Source: Agrypnia vestita
Lineage: Eukaryota > Arthropoda > Insecta > Trichoptera > Phryganeidae
DNA length: 64,000 nucleotides
Assembly: GCA_016648135.1 (NCBI GenBank)
Contig: JADDOH010002325.1
Coordinates: forward strand, 62,001-126,000
Direction: 5' to 3'
Part shown: positions 33,470 to 46,599 of the stretch, piece after piece
Position numbering within the stretch: position 1 is the stretch's first letter
How the letters are laid out: each line of letters opens with the position of its first letter
Notes under the pieces: model-generated
Seen by the model: the letters and a program-made list of their open reading frames with translations, nothing else
The model's database searches: none
What the model was told of the DNA's origin: nothing
Made by a program: the position numbers and the translations under genes

Positions 33470-33700
33470 ATGAGTTTGTAAGTTTTGATGTAGGAGGTAA
33501 TCTCCGTAACTACTCATCCGAGTTCAAAAATTCTTTCACCAATATTTAGAATGAAATTTTAGAATAGTTATCGGCTATATATTATCCCGTTAAAACAAAA
33601 GGGCTTTTCGTGGTGACCTATTTTACAACTCAAGTCGACAAAAAAAACGGCCGAGAGATACACTTTTAACAAATGCTGCCTTAACGGTGAGAAATATCTA
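33470..33700 (-). repeat. Dispersed repeat family S, copy 1
   Basis: The minus strand matches 61618-61870: AATAGGTCACCACGAAAAGC, TTTTAACG..ATAATATATAGCC, CTATTCTAAA, AATATTGGTGAAAGAATTTT, then AGGAGGT. It has the look of the common insect repeat whose text includes ATATAGCC and a GAA.TCGG.. block, but its class is uncertain. Confidence 0.65.
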
Positions 33701-35559
33701 AATACTTTCTAGTTAGAAGTAGTATGACGGCATATATCTATATGTTAAGGTTTAAACACAAATTGATGAAATATGTATAGAATATATTTTTAAAATTATT
33801 TTTTATTTTTCTGGAGTAATTTAAGTACGTAGTGTTAAGTTATTATCAAAATAAATTTGCTTATAGTCAGGGAAATTTGATGTAAATAAAAATTGACACT
33901 CATACAACATTAATTGAACAAGTATTTTAGATTATATTGATTTTTCACTGATACTCTTATAGTCTCAAACTGAATTCCACGCGCGCAAAGATCCGGGTAC
34001 AGCTAATTATAATAAAAGTAAAAAGTTGCAAGACAAATCGTATTAAAGATGGTTTCCGTGTGTACAACATGCATAAATAATTTTAATCGTCTAAATGGAA
34101 ATTATTTTGTTTGTCAAATGTTTCGTTAGATTAAATTACTTGTGAATATGTCGTGTAATTACATAAAAGTATGGGTTTACAATAATTTAATACAAATTAA
34201 CTATAAAAACAATATTCAGTCACATTTAATGTACAAAAGAAACGATTAACTCACTGTAGAATGAAGATAAATGTGTATTTTAATAAATATTTACATATGT
34301 AACTTTAAAATATAATAGTTTCGGGTAGTTAAATAATACTCGAAACTACAGTGTACAAAGTCGTTTTAACATTTTATTTCGTATTGGAATTTTTCCAACA
34401 AAATAAAAATGATTATACAATACAAACTTTATTACTTTTCTCGGAAATCTTTTCAATTATCTTTCCCCTAAAAACTTTTTTTTCCTCAGAAAGGTTTTAA
34501 ATTATAGAAAGGCAGGAAACGTGCTTCTAATATTATCAGGTCGCTGTGTGTACAGGAATATGTAATACAAATTATTACGGGAAGAAAAAAGGGAGCTTAA
34601 AATATTTACTGAGCGGAAAACATACAAATGATGTTTTAATGAAAACATTTTTATTTAGACCTTTTGAAAAGCGTACCTGTTAAATATTCCTCTCTGAGAA
34701 AATATTAAAATGAAACTTTCAGTCGAGTCACTTTGTAACGACAAATTTTTCAGTAAGTGGTTTCGCGTGCAGATAAAAATCTCGCTGTTTTATTTCATCA
34801 AAACCACAGCGAATCAAAACAGCCTTCTTTTCCATATGTTACACGCAGTAGTTGGAATGAAAGCCTCCATGTGCGCATACAATAAGGCTTGCATTCCCTT
34901 AAAAGACTGGTCTTTGTGTAGTTAAGTTATTTTTTATAACCATTCATGCTTTTTGCATTTTGCTTTGTCGTAAGTATTAAGCATGCAAAGCGTATTCAAG
35001 CAATAAATAAAACTTTATGGCCAATGGTAAAATTACTGCAAGAAATTTTTTTTTAACTACTGGCATTGTTTTGTTAAAAATCTTCTCCTTTTTCTACTTC
35101 TCAAAGGATATTTTCATGTCAAATCAGTTCCCTCTATTGACCCCGCTTCTGGGCTAGGACTTGTACTTCTTGGCATTTTACACTACTTCATCTCATAATT
35201 TTTATCTCAACTAAAAAAATAAATTATTTTCTCACCTAACTCTCAATATATTACTATGAACTAACAAAATCTAAACTAAATAAAAAAAAAAGTTTTTTAT
35301 TTAGTTTAGATTTCAATGTGTCCCTCTAAATCTTCTACAATTATTCAATTACATAATTAATTAAAGGATCAGTTATTGCGCGTCTGCCCTTATGAAGATA
35401 CGAGAGTATTGAAACATTTGACGCTTAAAATATTAATTATAGTTTGTATAAGTTTTTTTATTATTAAAAATGTAGGTACAATCACAAAAATAACGCTACA
35501 AATATCACAAATGTGTTTTGTCTGAGGATTTCAACAAAAACTTACGCCTCTACCTATAT
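33701..35559. other. AT-rich non-coding stretch
   Basis: No gene, repeat family or site is recognised. A 71-codon frame at 34710-34925 has no recognisable motif. Confidence 0.4.
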
Positions 35560-35910
35560 TCAAAACCAATTTTTTTACTCCTTTTCTTTTAACTCGTAGT
35601 GTCTGCGGTTTGTTGTCTGCCGGAAAAACTTTGGATCGATGTTTAACCCTTTTTCTATGATCCAATCGAGCTGAAACTTTGCAAGCAAACTTGTAGCGAC
35701 GATAAAAATGATCTTACAAATTTTCGTTTAAAAAAATAATAATTATAGTATAATTTTGGATTTTACGAAATTTTAATGGTTTTTTCAAATTGGAATCAAT
35801 ACAAATGAGTAATGACCCCGACGCGTGCAGTAGGCACGAAACCTGATTCAATAAAAAATGGAGTATAATAAAAACTTGGTTTTACTGGGTTAATTTTTTT
35901 TTTCTTTTCG
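35560..35910 (-). repeat. Dispersed repeat family Q, copy 2
   Basis: Reverse-orientation partner of 4415-4860. TGATCCAATCGAGCTGAAAC, TTTGCAAGCAAAC, ATTATAGTATAATTTTGGAT and AAACCTGATT blocks match in inverted order. Confidence 0.6.
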
Positions 35911-37084
35911 AATGATTCAAACACTTGTCACTTACCGTTGGTTTATATTTTTCACACAAGTGCTATCTTCTATGTAGAGTAGGTACACGTCTCACAAGAC
36001 TTTTCTCACTTATATTTATTCTTACACTGTAATGCTAATTATTCATTGTGTAAGGTTGTTTCGTTATTATTTTATTATTATTTTCCTTATAAATTTTCAG
36101 CGTCTGCTGTTTTGATATATTATAGTACCTGAGTACTGAAAGTTATTTACGTGTTCAGGAGTTTAGCTGTTGAATTCCACCAGTTAGTTTGAAAAGTTAT
36201 ATTTGTCTTCATTGTAACTGGTATTTTTGTTTTACTATTTTACTAAGTGATATAATATTGCGATAATTTTTTTGCCATTTTTTGTAGAATTGATTCTCGT
36301 AGAATAAATTTTTCCCCATTAAATTTAACCCTTTTCTTATTTTTTAAGAATCTTTTCTTTTTTTCTTCGTTATTAAAGTTATGAATTACAAATTAATCTC
36401 TTATATTAACAGCGGGCTGTGTATCATAATTCAGGTTTAATAAAAACGAGCTTTAAAGTTTTGTCTTTATTATTTTTTTTCACAATATTACAAACTTTTT
36501 TCAGTCACTGTAAAAAATTTATTACATCGACTCAAATGATATGCGTTATTTATTTTTAACATTAAAAAAATAACTTCAACAAAAAGAGCAAAATGATTTT
36601 GTGGTGAAATTATTAATAAACTTAATAAAAATATGCTTTGTTTTCACCACTTTATATTGAAATATCAACATGTTACAGGGCTAGTGGTCTCTTTGTCAGG
36701 ATACAATATAAACTAACAAATTAAAATCAAAAATCGAAGTACGGACACTAAAAATATTATATGGGAATTGGATAAATAATGATGTAATACCATGCAAAAA
36801 AATTTAAAAGATAACTATTTTTAAAAGTAACTGGTTATTTATAATTGACCGTTGGCCCTGAAGTATGTTGATATTTTCAATACATAAGTGTTGAAAACAA
36901 AGTATATTTTTATTAATTATATTAAAAAAGTACTTCATTAAATAATTACATTAAAATAAACGCATGAAATATGAACCGGACAGTGACAAAAATGCTTTCA
37001 AATTTAATAAATTATAAACAGGAGTTGTTTCACCACCATAGGTTAAGTTATCGATAAAAAGTTTAACGTTCGTAGTTTAAAATG
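35911..37084. other. AT-rich non-coding stretch
   Basis: No gene or classified element is recognised. Confidence 0.45.
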
Positions 37085-37215
37085 TTTCAAGGCTTTCACG
37101 GCCGCTACGAAACTTCAGTTTTCTCGGGTGTTCTGGCGTGTACATATATGACCTGTTCGACCAAGTTTCGAATCATATTACAGAATTCGTCGTGATATCT
37201 AGATAATGGTCTTTG
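37085..37215 (+). repeat. Dispersed repeat family T, copy 1
   Basis: GGCTTTCACGGCCGC, CAGTTTTCTCGGGTGTTCTG, GCGTGT and AAGTTTCGAAT parallel the 61312-61430 copy (GGTTTTCACGGCCTC, GTCTTCTGGGG, GCCGTGT, ATTCGAAACTT). The class is unknown. Confidence 0.5.
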
Positions 37216-37438
37216 CAATGGGTCTGCATCTAGCCTAGAACCTAAATTTACTTCTCCCATACGGAGCTAAAATAAAAATGGGCGTCCCAAAGCTGTTAAC
37301 TCATTGACTTTTTAGACTTTTAAGTTAGATAAATATAAATCATTTAAATGCATATAATATGAAAATATACATAAATTATTGTAGTGTAAAAGTGATAAAA
37401 ATGGGTAATAAATAACCATAACACATATGCATTAAATA

Positions 37439-38551
37439 TTAGGTCCTTACATATGAAATTGACGTTTTACCGTACTGGCAAATTTGATCTCAAATATCTT
37501 CTCTTTGGTTAGGAATTCCAAATCCAAATTTTTACAGCTATTTACTCATGTATTTGTGTTTTGAAAATTATAATTCATTTGTTTTTTCCTCAATTGTTTT
37601 TTTCTTTGCGAGACTCAGTTTACAAAATGAAAAACTTGAAATATCGCGTTATTTACGAGTACGAGTTCCACCGTGGCACCAGTGCTGCAGAAACGGCTCG
37701 AAGGATTAATGATGTGTATGGCTACGGTGCCGCAAAAGAAAACACAGTGCGTTTTTGGTTCCAACGTTTTCGTTCTGGAAATTTCGACCTGCAGAACAAG
37801 CCCCGTGGACGGCCGGAGACCAAAGTTTATAATGAAGAATTGAAGGCTATTGTGGAAGCGGAATCCATCGCAAACCACATCCGAGTTAGCTACAGGCTGC
37901 GGTGTTAGTGATAAAACTGTTTTAATCCACTTGAAGCAAATTGGTAATGTGAAAAAGCTTGAAAGGTGGGTACCTCACGAATTGAGTGAAGCAAATCAAC
38001 AAACGCGAGTTACTTGTGAGCGTTTGGTGGACTAGTGCTGGTGTCGTTCACTACATCTTTCTTAAATCTGGCCAGACGATTACGGCAGATGTCTATTGTC
38101 AGAAACTGCAAACCATGATGGAAAAGCTAGCTGCTAAACAACCGAGGCTGGTTAATCGCTCTAGGCCACTGCTGCTTCATGACAACGCTAGACCACACAC
38201 TGCACAACAGACGGCTACCAAATTAGAGGAGCTTCATTGGAATGTCTAAGACATCCACCGTACTCTCCGGACCTTGCCCCAACAGATTACCATTTTTTTC
38301 GAAATTTGGATAACTTCTTGCAAAGGAAAAAATTCAACTCCGATGGGGCAGTCCAAACCGCCTTCAAAGATTTTATTGATTCCCTTCCGAATGGTTTTTT
38401 TAGTAAAGGGATCGATGAACTACCTATGAGATGGCAAAAGTGCATAGATAGCAATGGTACATACTTTGATTAAATAAATATATTATAATAAAAAAAAATC
38501 GACTTTATGTTCCTCCCATACTAAACGTCAATTTCATATGTAAGGACCTAA
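37439..38551 (+). mobile_element. Mariner element copy, internally deleted
   Basis: Inverted ends begin TTAGGTCCTTACATATGAAA at 37439 and are mirrored by the run ending GTAAGGACCTAA at 38551. Each side carries the TA duplication expected of mariner insertion (37437-37438, 38552-38553). Length 1113 bp, shorter than the usual 1.3 kb. The well preserved ends mean it can still be recognised by a transposase supplied in trans. It closely matches 57324-58355. Confidence 0.9.
37627..38473 (+). pseudogene. Mariner transposase lacking the first catalytic Asp
   Basis: ATG at 37627 (MKNLKYRVIYEYEF) opens the N-terminal helix-turn-helix region, with GTSAAETARRINDVYGYG and NTVRFWFQRFRSGNFDL. The frame shifts near 37865, continues through SDKTVLIHLKQIG and ERWVPHELSEANQQTR, then a deletion near 38010 removes the block that should carry CDEKW, the first catalytic Asp, which copy 57.3 kb still has. 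LLLHDNARPHTAQQT (second Asp) follows, a one-base deletion near 38236 shifts the frame again, and HPPYSPDLAPTDYHFF (third Asp) completes the D34D pair. The stop is at about 38473. It is inactive. Confidence 0.85.
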
Positions 38552-38553
38552 TA

Positions 38554-41500
38554 TTAAAGATAAATATTTTACACACAGACTAATTTTTAAAAGGAATCAA
38601 AAATCAAATATTCTCATTAATTAGATTCCAATGATTACTTCAAAAGGACTTCATCGAAAATGAAAAACCCTTTTTGTGAACTTTTTTTAATGTCATTTTA
38701 TGATGCCATATAGGTAACTAATAATACTGTTGACGTATGCCTACAGTATTTATCCCATCGCACTACCCTCGTCCACGGAGCTTCATCTGAAGCCCTAAAC
38801 TGGATCAGCGTGTCGAGGTCCCTTTGTAACCCTCCAACCGGGAGACGAAGACAGGAGATAGTCTTTTAAGGTAAAGGGAATATGGTAGCTTTAAAGAAAG
38901 GTTAAAGAACCTTGATTTATCAAGAACATCAAAATATATACGTATTTTAATATTAAAACCAACGTTCATCTTTTATGCACTCAAATAGCACTCAAAATAC
39001 GAAATGAAATGAGTAATCATCGTTTGAAATTCAATAAATAATGATTTGAAAATTATTCCGCGCACAATGATACCGAGTCATTGTGAACAGATTTTGATCC
39101 TTAATTTTCACATTCAACCAGGTACTTAATTTTAATAAATATTAACATCTGTGGAAGTTTATGGTTATTATGTACATTGTTTTTATTTTTTTAATTTAAA
39201 AATACAATCACCATCTATGGTTGACAAATATTTATTTTAACTTAACTAATGATGATCCCTCTGTGAACTAAATTCGGTAAATGTGTTTCTAAAAAGTCAC
39301 TGCACCACAAACAAAATACGGATTAATGTTATTTTCACTAATTCTTTCAAAAGCTTCACTCGCCTCTGGTAATACCTTGCACGCCATTCTCTATCACACA
39401 TAGACTCGTCAGTGCGGCCGTTATACAAGTACAAACTTGATTTCTTAATCCTTCTGGTATATACTGGTGTATTCAACCGGCTTCTAAGCTTTCATAAAAT
39501 GTCCAAAGTGTTCGGAGACCATGAATTTTGTTTAGGTTTTCTCGATTTAAGAATTCTGTTATAATATAATATCATAACGGCAACAGTTAAGTATCAACAA
39601 AAACTAAGGATATACGGAATAAACAAACGAAACGAGCTTATGTCTTACCTCCTAGTGAGTCTAGATTAAAAGTAATACCTGGTGGATACAACGCGTATAA
39701 CACGAACTCAATATTAATAAAAACATCGTAACGATTGACTTTAATGCTTGCTTACTCTTTACACAGGTGCACATTTTTCCTTGACTATCCTATTACTTTG
39801 AAGTTCATTTCTTTGATAAATCAGATTCATTTAATTTTTTTTCTTATAATAATATTTGTTTTCATTATTCATACATTCTGATTTTATACAGAAGATTAGA
39901 GATTTTTTTACCATTACTCAAACAAGACCTTTATTCTAATGTACAAAAAACAAATTAAATAATAAATTTTCAAAGCAAGAAAACACTTTGTGGCTTGTAT
40001 GATATAATTTATAATAAAGCCATATTATATTGTCCTGATGAAGGTTGAGACCAGTCAAAACAGTTGAGGAATGGTTTAAAACTAAGTATTTCATTTTATG
40101 TTTAAATTTTAATAAATTGAATAATTAAGACAATACAAGCATAACTAAGCTACAATTTAATTATTTTTCAGTGTGCCAAAAAAGTGTATTCTGATATAAA
40201 ATTGTTATAGGTACCTATATATTATATATATTTTCATTTAATCCTTTAGCCAAGATTATGGAGACGAAAAGAGGTCAAAGTATAACCAAAATATTAAAAA
40301 AAATTCTTTATTAATTTTTCACATAAAAACAGCATAAACTACTCGTATGAAAAGGCGTCGGTGATTTTAATTAATGTATTGAATTTTTTCTCACGGTTTC
40401 TGGCATCAACAACTAAGTTTTGCATTATTAACCTGTATATTTTTGTATACACAAAATACCCACGTTTTCTAGGATATTTTATGAAAATGGGCGTATTTTT
40501 ATTACGATGTATCACGAAAAAGTAAATGTTCGTTTATGCAGTAATAAAAATAAATTTTATTAAATTTCAGTGTTACAATATAGTGTAAGCTCAGTGGTTA
40601 ATGATAAACAAACATCTCACTTTAGTTAGCGACATGCTTTAAGTACATTTTATAGATTTTAAAAATGTGATTAGAATATTTACATAACTGAAAAAATGCC
40701 AATATACTTTCGAAGCAAGCAATTGATAGTAAAAAATTATTTCTTTGCCTTATTTTTGTATATCTAGGCCTGAATAAAAAAATTTAATCAGGATGGATAC
40801 ATTTAAATCGGCTGAAAATTTAGAAACAACAATTATTGACTTATAAATTTGTATAAGATTATATCATGATGACATAGTGAAAACAAAATTTTATAATAAA
40901 TACCAAATATTTTAAAAATTTCGTGATTAAATTTGTGGGTACCCACTGTATTTAACTTTTTAATAATTAACTTTAAAAAATTATTATTAAATTTCACACT
41001 ATAATCGAAACTAAAATGTTTCGATGCTTACAAAAACTAGAGCTAAACAGCATGGTCTTTGGAAGTTCATATGGGGCGATAATATGGAGAAAACCTTGAA
41101 AATCATCTTTCTCAATTACTGTTTTTCTAATTAATTAATCTTATCTTGGCTAGTAAAGAAGAAACAAGGACTGCAAAATAATAGTATGAGAATTATTTTG
41201 AGAAAAAATATGTATACTTGGATCTGTGAATTATTTGATAAAAATATTATAAAATAAAAAAAAATAAAAAATAAAAAAAAATTTAAAAAAAAAAATTAAA
41301 AAAATCGAAAATATAAAATCGATTTTAAAAATAATAGACGGACTAATAGAGAAAGACATGGATTCCTATAAACTGCAATCTACTATTATAATGGAATTTA
41401 AAATAACCTAAAGGAACTAAACAATGTGAATCTATTCCATTAACAACTGAAAAAACTTTTGTTGGGGAGGAGATTAACTGTTCAACAAATTGATGTGTCA

Positions 41501-42462
41501 ATAGTTAATATGTGCATTTAATTTTTCTTCTATACTGTTTCCTTGTGCCAGTATACAATTGCTGTCGGGGGACTTGCTATTTAATTTTTTAATATTGTTG
41601 TTTGTTTTAATGTGCTAATCACTTTATAAACGTATTGTTGTATTTTTCAATGATATTTTATCATTTTGATGTTTATCTATATTAATTAATTAATAAAAAA
41701 ATTATAATTATAAAAAATAAAATATGTTTTACTTACGACTTTATAAGAAATAAATACGCACATCAACATGAAAATGGACGTAATATAAGATGAAGAAATA
41801 AAATAAGGGTCTCATTCAAAAAGAAAGCAAAATGAGGAAAATTATTTAAATTTAATACTAAACAAAGTAAATGTGTGTTGTATAAGTTATAGGTTTTAAA
41901 AGAGAAACTTTTGTGTCTTAAAAGAACATTTTTAACTATTCCAAATAAATAGAAATGATAAGATGGTTGCTGAGGGGATGCAGGGTAATTAACACTTCCG
42001 TTTTGTGTTTCACTTTTTCACTGATTAAAAAATAATAAAATATATTTTTATATTTCATTGGTCTTCTTACATTATTTGATACCAGAATTGAAGTTGAATT
42101 TTAAAAAATCTTTCAAGTCTCCACCGACATATTTTTGAAGACGTACAAATTCATGAGCATCGTAATTAATGTTATTTTTAAATTGTAAGTAAATATCAGA
42201 AAATATTTAACTGCAAACGCGTTAATTAGTGTTGTTTGTGTGCTTGTTAAGGGCGTGAAGTGTTTAGGGTAAGAAAGTTCTAAGTCAAATTTTGCACCTT
42301 TCTCAGAAAAATAAATTTAAAATGTACAGTCTTGAAAGTCTTGTTTATTGAATTAAGGTATTTTTTTAAATTAAAAGTATGTTGGCGAACGCTAACACCT
42401 AATTTTAAAGACATAAAAGGCCTTGTTTAAGTACGCAATACCTTTCTCATGTGTTTTATAAA
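38554..42462. other. AT-rich non-coding stretch, 3.9 kb
   Basis: GC-richer unexplained patches lie at 38740-38850 and 39360-39420. An A-rich low-complexity run lies at 41250-41310. CCTGATGAAGGTTGAGACC at 40034 resembles motifs near the 3' ends of some retroelements. No gene is recognised. Confidence 0.4.
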
Positions 42463-42720
42463 ATGACTAGCAATTTCACCCGGCTTCACCCATAATATTA
42501 TTTGCTGTATATTTCAATTCATTAATTAATTTCAGTTTTTCAATTTAAAAAAAACCAACTGAAATAAATTATAATAAACTGTAAATTCTTCATTCCATTC
42601 TACGCAAATAATTTATTCTGTTACTCAGTTGATTTCAAAACTAATCATTCCAATTTTTTTGAATAAAAAATTCCAAATATGTAAAAGAAATTTATCTTAC
42701 TTTTTGACAGTAAGTCAGAT
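42463..42720 (+). repeat. Possible family-S-like start
   Basis: GACTAGCAATTTCACCCGGC followed by TTCACCC resembles the common insect repeat start ACTAGC...CCGCGGCTTCGCCC, and family S at 61619 starts ACTAGCTTACC. The rest is too diverged to align. Confidence 0.28.
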
Positions 42721-43364
42721 ATGGCGTTAGGGGTTGAAAATAGCGTTAACCTAGAAATTTTAGACAGAATGAGCTGCGCAAATATTATTTCAAGAGTCTA
42801 TCCAGCTGTTCAGATTCTTCGGTTTGAAATTAAGAAAGACACCAAAAAAGTTTGAGTTTGACACACTGCAAAAAAATAAGGCGCATTTATAATTTAAACG
42901 ATTATTTTTTGCGAATGATATGTAGCGCGTTTTAAGCTTGGTCCATTAAATAACGTAAAAGGACCCCTAAAATATTTCAAAACTGAATTAAAACCCATAA
43001 ACTGACTTAGAACATCCTTACCCTGGACCCTTTATATCAAATATTCATTTCATCATTTACAAACACGCCTACGTAAAGATCGATATTTCCCATGATGTAT
43101 TTCAATGTCGGAGTAAACAAAATATGATACTAAACAGTGGTGAATATATTGGAAATGTTATCCTCGCTAAAACCATGATAAATGATCGAGAACAAATAAT
43201 ACACTTTGTGAAAAGAATGGAATTTGCTTATTCATCAATCAATCTTTTCATAAGTAGTGTAATAAAATATAAAAACAACGCTTCTCTGTGGGAGTTTTTT
43301 TTTAAGAATTTATGAATAAACTAAACAAAAATACATTAATTTATTAAGATAAATTTTAGAAATC
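42721..43364. other. Non-coding stretch
   Basis: No gene, repeat family or site is recognised. Confidence 0.4.
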
Positions 43365-43485
43365 TTACAGATACGAAGCTCTTCATAGGGGAAATATGTA
43401 TGGAAGTCTTTATAGTATGGACACAGGGCCAATGACCTGTATGAATTTGCTCAAATGATCACTTTATACATTATAAATAGTACAA
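43365..43485 (+). repeat. Dispersed repeat family R, partial copy
   Basis: TTACAGATACGAAGCTCTTC, GGGGAAATATGTATGGAAGT, GACCTGTAT and TCAAATGATCACTTTATACA follow the family-R order seen at 20.76 and 52.5 kb. Confidence 0.6.
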
Positions 43486-44840
43486 AAATACAAAAATGTA
43501 AGACATTAGATTAAGTAAATAAGATATATACAAGGAAACACAATATCTCAGATTAATAAAATTAGAAGTTAAAATAAAATAAATCAATAAATAATTTAAA
43601 AGGGAAATGAACAATAAGTAAGACACTTCAAAATAAATAAATCAAAATAATTCATAGGGAACAGAAAGTAAATAAAAATTTAGTCCAACTTCAAATTTCT
43701 TACAATTTCTAAATTTTCAAAATTATTTATTTTATTATGTTACCTTGACACATGATGATGAAATGGAGAAGTTTAATAGTATCTACATTAATGAAAATAA
43801 TTATTGTTTTTCATGATGGGGTTTGTAGAGGTAATCAAATGAATAATTTTGAAAGTTATGGATAAAAAAATGTGAATTCGGATATAACTACGCTAACATA
43901 ACAATACAACTCTTAGTAATTCTTCTCTTTTCCACTCAAACTTCCAACTGCAACCGCCTTTATACTAGTAACTGCAGCATTATTTGTATTTCCGCCTAGT
44001 CCATGTTAAAATTAAAATTTGAAAGTAGTTAAATACTTAATAAATTAAGTAGTCAAAGAGAAAATCCTGTTACTCTCAAACTTAAGTAGTATATATCAAT
44101 TTATAATTCAACTCACATAGAGGTTACATAGTTTACGTATTTCACATAATTTAACGATCTTCATGAAACATGTCCACAATGTAAATGCCAAATCCATCAA
44201 TTATATAAATTAATTACATTACGTTTATATTAGAGGATATTTATGTTTCCATTATTGTAAGATTTGTTTTAAAAAAATCGACCATCTAATAACACATCCA
44301 TCCCTTAAGTTTTATTGAACCAGGAAAAACTAAATACAGCTAGCAAACAATTCGCGATATATTCAAATGCAATGATGCTTAAAATATAATGTAGCAAATT
44401 TGGTTTGACCTGGTGAGCCAAATGGTGTGTGATTTTCCACTAATTTAAATAAACCGTAACCCCACTGAATTAAATATGGACAATGCAAGCTATATTCGAG
44501 AGAGCTCATTGCTATTTCCATATTCATAGCCTTGAATATGAGCCACACCATGAAAACTTCAGTGAAGTTAAATACCAAACGTGTAATCGGCTGGACTGAG
44601 GTTGGTACCATCCGTGTTAAACTTTTACCACCACCTCTTTGTAATTTTCTGAACTTGGGGGTAAAGATTAACCCTTAAAGCTTCAGCATTTTAATTCAGC
44701 ATTAAAAGTTGTATGTTAAGGTTAAGCCCAAGATAGATCACGACAAGAAAAAGAGAAATTTAAATAAAAATTAAAAAATCATTGTACACCTCATAGATGG
44801 ACATAAACATGGACAATAAGAGCATGCGAAGAGAGGAAAC
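43486..44840. other. AT-rich non-coding stretch
   Basis: An 82-codon minus-strand frame at 44363-44611 has mixed composition but no recognisable motif. Confidence 0.4.
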
Positions 44841-44844
44841 TTAA

Positions 44845-46072
44845 GGGGTTACGTGTAGTCAGGATTTTTAAAAATCGATTTTTTTTTGTATTTTCTTAAA
44901 GCAAAATGTTTCAAAAATATTTTGTAAAAATATCAACTCGATCCGGTTATTAGTTTTAAAGATATCCAACGATAACTGTAGGGCCCTCTGCTGCCGCCCG
45001 TACTGACATGCGGACGGTACTAGAGCCGGCCGGGCTGACGAACGGGGCAACTGCTACGGAACGCGGTTTTTACCTGAATAATATACCAAATTTATTTTAT
45101 ACTTCTACTTTTAGACATAAAACCCATTAAGCCAACTGAGATTTGATTTAGTGTTAGTATTTCAGTGGCAGTGAAACCCAGCAGTCGATAAGTAGTTGTG
45201 CGTGTATTATAATCAATTTCAAAAATTTATAATGGGACGTCATGAAGGTATGCAAGGAATATTAATGACTGCCAATGCAATAATATTAAATTTTGAACCT
45301 AATGCTCACCGGTATGCTGAAAAAGTCGATATAGAGCGCATAAAGATTGCTGACCAACGTGCAAATGAGGTCACTCGAGAAGGCAAAATGAGACGTAGAT
45401 AAAAAAAATCGACATCTTGGAGGCTTACACATCGGCAAAAGATGTATAATATGTACCAAAAATAGACGATTCTACGTAAGTAATTTTTTAAATCGTATTT
45501 GTATTAATTATTTATGCATAAAACTTTAAACGCGTTTTTCTCAAAATAACGTTTTCAAAAACGGTGTCCACGATATTTTAAAAACTACTCGACAGATTTA
45601 AATGAAATGTAAACATCATATTTTAGGCATTAAAAAGTTGTGCTTAATCGAAGGATTTTTTTTACTTTATTTTTTTTTTTTATAAATAATAAATGAGTGA
45701 TTTTTTCCCTCAAAATTCATAATTAAGCTTTCAAAGACCGCCATTTTTCCAAATTTGAAAAAAAATAAAAAAGCTTCAATTAAGCACAAGATAAACTAAT
45801 GAACTATTGATTTCTTTTTGTTTCATTAAATTTAGATAAACCACTAAGAAGCACCGATGGACACCGCAAGGCACTATTTGCAAAACAGGGGTCAAGAATC
45901 GAGATTCTATCGTGGTCCAGTATTAATAATTTTATTTGAAATTTTCGGTATAGTTACTTAAAGTATAGCATAAAACGTTGGAATTATGTATTGAATCAAA
46001 ATATTAAACAACCGTTCAAAAAATTTTTTTGAAAATGTCTATTTTTTTGCGCCTCTGACTACACGTAACCCC
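44845..46072 (+). mobile_element. Kolobok-like non-autonomous DNA transposon, copy 2
   Basis: Perfect inverted ends GGGGTTACGTGTAGTCAG (44845) and CTGACTACACGTAACCCC (ending 46072), flanked on both sides by TTAA (44841-44844, 46073-46076). TTAA duplication is diagnostic of the piggyBac/Kolobok group. Length 1228 bp. The inverted copy at 17455-18670 matches it over most of its length. The only coding remnant is the small frame at 45196-45479, so this is a deletion derivative that would need transposase from elsewhere. Confidence 0.8.
45196..45479 (+). pseudogene. C-terminal remnant of Kolobok-like transposase
   Basis: The frame contains FIMGRHEGMQGILMTANAI (Met codon at 45232), PNAHRYAEKVDIERIKIADQ, RANEVTREGKMRRR, then a premature TAA at about 45400 where the 18-kb copy has a Gln codon. 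Downstream codons for a TSA..L/YGPEIDDST-like end are visible only in part. Comparison of the two copies suggests the ancestral product was the basic C-terminus of a transposase. The frame ends at TAA 45477-45479 in a TACGTAAGT context that resembles a splice donor. Function is inferred from motif order only. Confidence 0.45.
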
Positions 46073-46076
46073 TTAA

Positions 46077-46599
46077 CGCAATTAAAATTTGTATCGGAGA
46101 CGCACGCAATTAATACCTTTACTTCGCTAAAACTGTAGAGGTGGCCTCCACTCTTTCTCTCTATCTCTCTGACTGCAGTTTGTATAGTCATGCTGACATT
46201 ATCAATGAACGAAAAATCGTCGAAAACAACAACAAATCAGAACCCCGTGGGTCATAATTTTCATAGCAGTAATAATCAATGTTCAACTCGTCTTGAAAGA
46301 AAACACATTTGCATAAATGGTGCCTTTTTATTCCTATGTTTGGAAAATATTATTTTGATCTTCTCAAACTTTTAAGCCGACCTTTAAAACATAATAAAAC
46401 ATGAACTATTAGAAGTCATTGTTAGGGAATTATTGAAGATAAACATCTCAGACTAAATTAATCAAGAAATGCTTCTCTGATTTGTTATTCATTTTAATGG
46501 AATCAATATTCAATAAATAAATATTTATCTAGCATAAAATTATATTGCAGAGAGCTAGTTAGCTAGAGAGATATTGAATAAATTGTTTTCAATCAGAAA
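46077..46599. other. Non-coding stretch
   Basis: It includes a pyrimidine-rich CTTTCTCTCTATCTCTCTG patch at 46153. No gene is recognised. Confidence 0.4.

Noticed and set aside
37627..38473. Domesticated (host) mariner transposase gene
   Set aside because: Frameshifts, a missing catalytic block and intact terminal repeats with TA duplications indicate an ordinary dead transposon copy.
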